From Alkaliphilus sp. (GTDB lineage Bacteria; Bacillota; Clostridia; Peptostreptococcales; Thermotaleaceae), in contig JAGXRU010000263.1 in the NCBI GenBank assembly GCA_018335765.1, positions 1 to 7,296 on the forward strand: a stretch of DNA of 7,296 nucleotides. Reading direction: 5' to 3'. The notes beneath the pieces are model-generated. The model saw only the letters and a list, made by a program, of their open reading frames with translations, was not told the DNA's origin and ran no database searches. Position numbers and translations under genes: made by a program. Below, piece by piece: positions 5,295-7,296 of this stretch (within the stretch, counting starts at the first letter, position 1; each line of letters starts with the position of its first letter).

Positions 5295-6065
5295 AGACTT
5301 TTCATAATATCCCAACTGCTTAGAAATCCTCCTTGCCGCATTTACAATTACACTGCAAAAATAATCGGTATCTTTAGGAAATCTAAAGCTAGGGCCTGAT
5401 ATGGATATACAGCCAATAACATTTCTGTTTGCATCAAATATTGGTGCAGCAACACAACCTACCTCATAATCTTTTTCCCCCACACTGACAGCATATCCGT
5501 TTGCTCTGATCGCTTTTAATTCATTGATGAACTCTTGTGGATCAATTATGGTCTTTTCTGTCAATGGTCTTAGCTCTTTAGTCATATCCTGCCAAACACT
5601 TTCATCCATATGGGCAAGTATTGATTTTCCTGTTGCCCCAGCCCAAACCGGAAACCTCTCTCCAATTTTCACAGACCGTTTTATGGACAATGGGCTTTCC
5701 ACCTGGTCAAAGCAAATGCGATCAAGATTATCCAGCATATACAAATTGGTGGTTTCTTGAGTCAGTTTTGTGATTTCAACCATAATAGAGTGACTGATTG
5801 CTCTAAGGTCTAGGCTTTCTTTTGCTATAAGTCCCAAGTAGTATATATTGTGTCCTAATTTATATCGATTGGATTTGCCGTCCTTTACAAGAAACCCTTC
5901 AGTCTCTAAAGTGCCAAGCAGCCTTGATACAGTAGATTTTGCTAACCCTATTTTTTCAGTTATTTGTGTCAACGTAAGTTCTCTTTCATTCCAATTAAAG
6001 CAAAGTAATATTTTAAATGCCCTTTGTATTGACCTTACACTATTTTCACCATTTTTCTCATTCAT
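5277..6065 (-). CDS. IclR-family transcriptional regulator
   Basis: A 262-residue DNA-binding regulator. The N-terminal winged helix-turn-helix spans about 9-70, with LTLTQITEKIGLAKSTVSRLLGTLE-like helices at 30-54 (A42-K43-S44-T45-V46-S47-R48 the recognition helix). The C-terminal IclR effector-binding domain (about 80-255) shows WAGATGKSILA (141-151) and the family block GEKDYEVGCVAAP followed by GCISISGP. IclR proteins sense small organic molecules and mostly repress, sometimes activate, adjacent catabolic or transport genes. The AEC carrier just upstream on the same strand is the obvious candidate target. ATG 6065 is chosen because GAGGA lies eight bases ahead; the frame extends seven codons to a TTG at 6086, but that extension overlaps the ribosome binding site. 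It has its own extended -10 promoter. The effector is unknown. Confidence 0.92.
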   Translation of the reverse strand: MNEKNGENSVRSIQRAFKILLCFNWNERELTLTQITEKIGLAKSTVSRLLGTLETEGFLVKDGKSNRYKLGHNIYYLGLIAKESLDLRAISHSIMVEITKLTQETTNLYMLDNLDRICFDQVESPLSIKRSVKIGERFPVWAGATGKSILAHMDESVWQDMTKELRPLTEKTIIDPQEFINELKAIRANGYAVSVGEKDYEVGCVAAPIFDANRNVIGCISISGPSFRFPKDTDYFCSVIVNAARRISKQLGYYEKSLEHME

Positions 6066-6073
6066 GATGTCAT

Positions 6074-6078
6074 TCCTC
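6074..6078 (-). promoter_or_regulatory. Ribosome binding site deciding the iclR start
   Basis: GAGGA on the minus strand, eight bases before ATG 6065; the competing TTG at 6086 lies upstream of it. Confidence 0.7.
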
Positions 6079-6136
6079 ACTTTCAACCCTAAATATTAAT
6101 TTATTATGTTTTTTTATATAAATATCATCATTAACT

Positions 6137-6145
6137 ATTATAGCA
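6137..6145 (-). promoter_or_regulatory. Extended -10 promoter of the IclR gene
   Basis: Minus-strand TGCTATAAT: a perfect TATAAT (6142-6137) with the TG extension, in the 135-base gap after the AEC gene. No good -35 box is seen at 17 bases upstream, as is common for extended -10 promoters. The leader would be about 65 bases and is very AT-rich. No convincing terminator for the AEC gene precedes it, so read-through is possible too. Confidence 0.5.
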
Positions 6146-6200
6146 AAGAAATGACCATGATTCTGGCTTTTTTTGAATTTAATGGATATTTCTTTATCAT

Positions 6201-7166
6201 TTACATTATAGGATATAAAATTCTGGCTGCATAAATAATAAATACTATGCTTACAGCACTTAGTAATGTAGAAGTCATTACTACTTGAGAAACAAAGTCT
6301 GGATAATTGTCATACTCTACTGCAATCAGTGCTGTATTAACCGCAGTAGGCAGTCCTGATGAAATAAAAAGAACCTGTGCAACTATCCCTTCCATGCTTA
6401 ATGCATGAATAATGAGCATAGATAAGATAGGCCCTCCTAGCAGTCTTATGACAACCGATAGGTATATTTTTTTATTTTTAAATTCAAAAGAAGTCCTAGA
6501 CAGCTGAATCCCTAGGGCAATAAGGGCAATTGGAACCAGTGCATTTTTTGAATAATTCAGTGCCGGCCATATTGGCAGAGTTGTCATATCATATGAAATA
6601 GCTTTAAGGAAAAAAGCTAAGGGTATTACATAGACTGTCGGCATTCTTAATACTTGACGCAATGATTCTCCCCAGTGGGCATTGGCTCGTCCTGCATTAA
6701 TAAACCCAACCGTATTCACTGAAATACTTTGAACGACAAACACCATGATTTGAGCAGTAAGAGCTATTCCCAAATAAGGAGTTTCACCATTTACTACAAA
6801 TGGACTGCTGCTAAACACTAAAGTAATCAATGGTATGCCAATATTTCCAACATTATAAAATGATATGGAGTTAGTAAAAGCATACATTAACCCATCATCA
6901 TATTTCTTTATTTTAGATATGACCCATGAAACGGTCAGATTGATAAGCAACATCACAATAGTTGCTATTAATACCTTTGCCATCTCAAAGCTTATCTGGG
7001 TGGTATATAGATTTACGAAAGCAAAAGAGGGAACAAATATATAAAAGTTTAATTTAATTATAGTTTGAATATCTAGTGCGAATTTTTTGCTTAAAACATA
7101 TCCTATAATTATCAGTAAAAATATAGGGATAATGTTGTTGGTTATGATAAATAGAAATACATTCAT
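6201..7166 (-). CDS. AEC (auxin efflux carrier) family transporter
   Basis: A 321-residue membrane protein with about ten hydrophobic segments in two five-helix halves separated by a hydrophilic loop (about 157-170). Family signatures are NVGNIGIPL (105-113) in the crossover helix of the first half, VPIALIALGIQLSR (211-224), and SGLPTAVNTALIA (270-282) followed by STLLS (299-303) in the second half. Bacterial members carry small organic acids such as malate or malonate, or amino acids; the substrate cannot be read from sequence. ATG 7166 follows a modest ribosome binding site (GAAGGG, about ten bases ahead). The downstream IclR-family gene on the same strand likely reports on the same compound, so transporter and regulator probably form a small substrate-responsive unit. 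A palindrome overlaps its promoter. Length is normal for the family. Confidence 0.9.
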   Translation of the reverse strand: MNVFLFIITNNIIPIFLLIIIGYVLSKKFALDIQTIIKLNFYIFVPSFAFVNLYTTQISFEMAKVLIATIVMLLINLTVSWVISKIKKYDDGLMYAFTNSISFYNVGNIGIPLITLVFSSSPFVVNGETPYLGIALTAQIMVFVVQSISVNTVGFINAGRANAHWGESLRQVLRMPTVYVIPLAFFLKAISYDMTTLPIWPALNYSKNALVPIALIALGIQLSRTSFEFKNKKIYLSVVIRLLGGPILSMLIIHALSMEGIVAQVLFISSGLPTAVNTALIAVEYDNYPDFVSQVVMTSTLLSAVSIVFIIYAARILYPIM

Positions 7167-7184
7167 AGTTTTTGTCCCTTCTCT

Positions 7185-7265
7185 TTAGTTATTATTCCTT
7201 ATAATAACATAAGTGAGAGATACGGTCATCAGAAGATATTTAACTAACTTCCATGACATGTACAT
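7185..7265 (-). CDS. Possible small membrane peptide or tail of an upstream gene
   Basis: A frame ending in TAA at 7185, just 18 bases before the AEC start. From the ATG at 7265 it gives 26 residues (24 from the ATG at 7259, which has AGGTGAG before it) with one hydrophobic stretch (LVKYLLMTVSLTYVII) and a charged/Asn tail. The same frame stays open to the right edge of the window (36 codons), so it could instead be the C-terminal helix of a larger protein beyond 7296. I recognise no family. Against it, the AEC promoter candidate lies inside it. Confidence 0.25.
   Translation of the reverse strand: MYMSWKLVKYLLMTVSLTYVIIRNNN
7188..7208. promoter_or_regulatory. Palindrome over the AEC -10 box: candidate operator
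   Basis: GTTATTAT-TCCTT-ATAATAAC, perfect 8-bp arms with a 5-base spacer, ending 22 bases before the AEC ATG. It covers the -10 box and the expected start of transcription, the place for repression. The size suits a dimeric regulator such as the IclR protein encoded next door (inference). All arm bases but one are A/T, so chance is not excluded. Confidence 0.4.
7201..7229 (-). promoter_or_regulatory. Candidate promoter of the AEC gene
   Basis: Minus-strand ATGACC (7229-7224), 17-base spacer, then TATTAT (7206-7201) with a TG extension. The -35 match is four of six, the -10 five of six. Transcription would start near 7194, giving a leader of under 30 bases. Confidence 0.4.
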
Positions 7266-7296
7266 CTCACCTATATTATTGAATATTTTGAAATTT

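Noticed and set aside
5524..6099. Two plus-strand frames of 78 and 83 residues
   Set aside because: Antisense to the IclR-type gene, with no supporting ribosome site or domain.
6160..6176. T-run on the plus strand resembling a terminator tail
   Set aside because: No stable stem precedes it and no plus-strand gene ends there.
1..7296. CRISPR, transposon, phage, tRNA/rRNA or defence system
   Set aside because: No spaced direct repeats, transposase or recombinase motifs, cloverleaf or rRNA-like stretch, and every long frame is accounted for by a housekeeping-type family.

Overview
The window is AT-rich with strong AGGAGG-type ribosome binding sites, some GTG/TTG starts and short intergenic gaps. 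The gene families point to a low-GC Gram-positive anaerobe of the class Clostridia: a PAS-SpoIIE-type phosphatase, a beta-propeller membrane protein resembling the DUF5711 family, CvpA, and an IclR regulator beside an AEC carrier. A promoter resembling the sporulation/transition sigma factor SigH fits a spore-forming lineage, but no sporulation gene is present and I cannot name the genus. I see no rRNA, tRNA, CRISPR array, insertion sequence or phage gene.

Layout. (1) 1-3097, minus strand: a probable operon read from a SigH-like promoter. In transcription order it holds a PAS-PP2C/SpoIIE-type phosphatase (1921-3039), a possible 25-residue cysteine-rich peptide (1820-1897), a membrane-anchored beta-propeller protein (651-1781) and a CvpA-family membrane protein (1-637, running off the left edge). 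(2) 3172-4298, minus strand: a CaCA-family cation/Ca2+ exchanger with a terminator hairpin at its stop codon. Its roughly 170-base leader can fold into a three-way junction, which is the most interesting non-coding signal here. (3) 4370-5149, plus strand: a divergent plsC-type acyltransferase with a near-consensus promoter whose -35 box sits inside a perfect 13-bp-arm inverted repeat, a likely repressor operator. (4) 5267-7229, minus strand: an AEC-family carrier (6201-7166), then an IclR-family regulator (5277-6065). Each has its own extended -10 promoter, and a palindrome overlies the carrier's -10 box. A possible small membrane ORF, or the tail of a gene beyond the right edge, precedes the carrier.

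Functionally the window is a set of short membrane and envelope units: signalling phosphatase with envelope proteins, cation exchange, phosphatidic acid synthesis, and a solute carrier with its probable regulator. None of the protein families is new to me. The observations worth follow-up are the structured leader of the exchanger, the two operator palindromes, the SigH-like promoter and the small cysteine-rich ORF. Three start codons (beta-propeller protein, plsC, iclR) are placed downstream of the longest possible ORF because a Shine-Dalgarno sequence supports the inner start.
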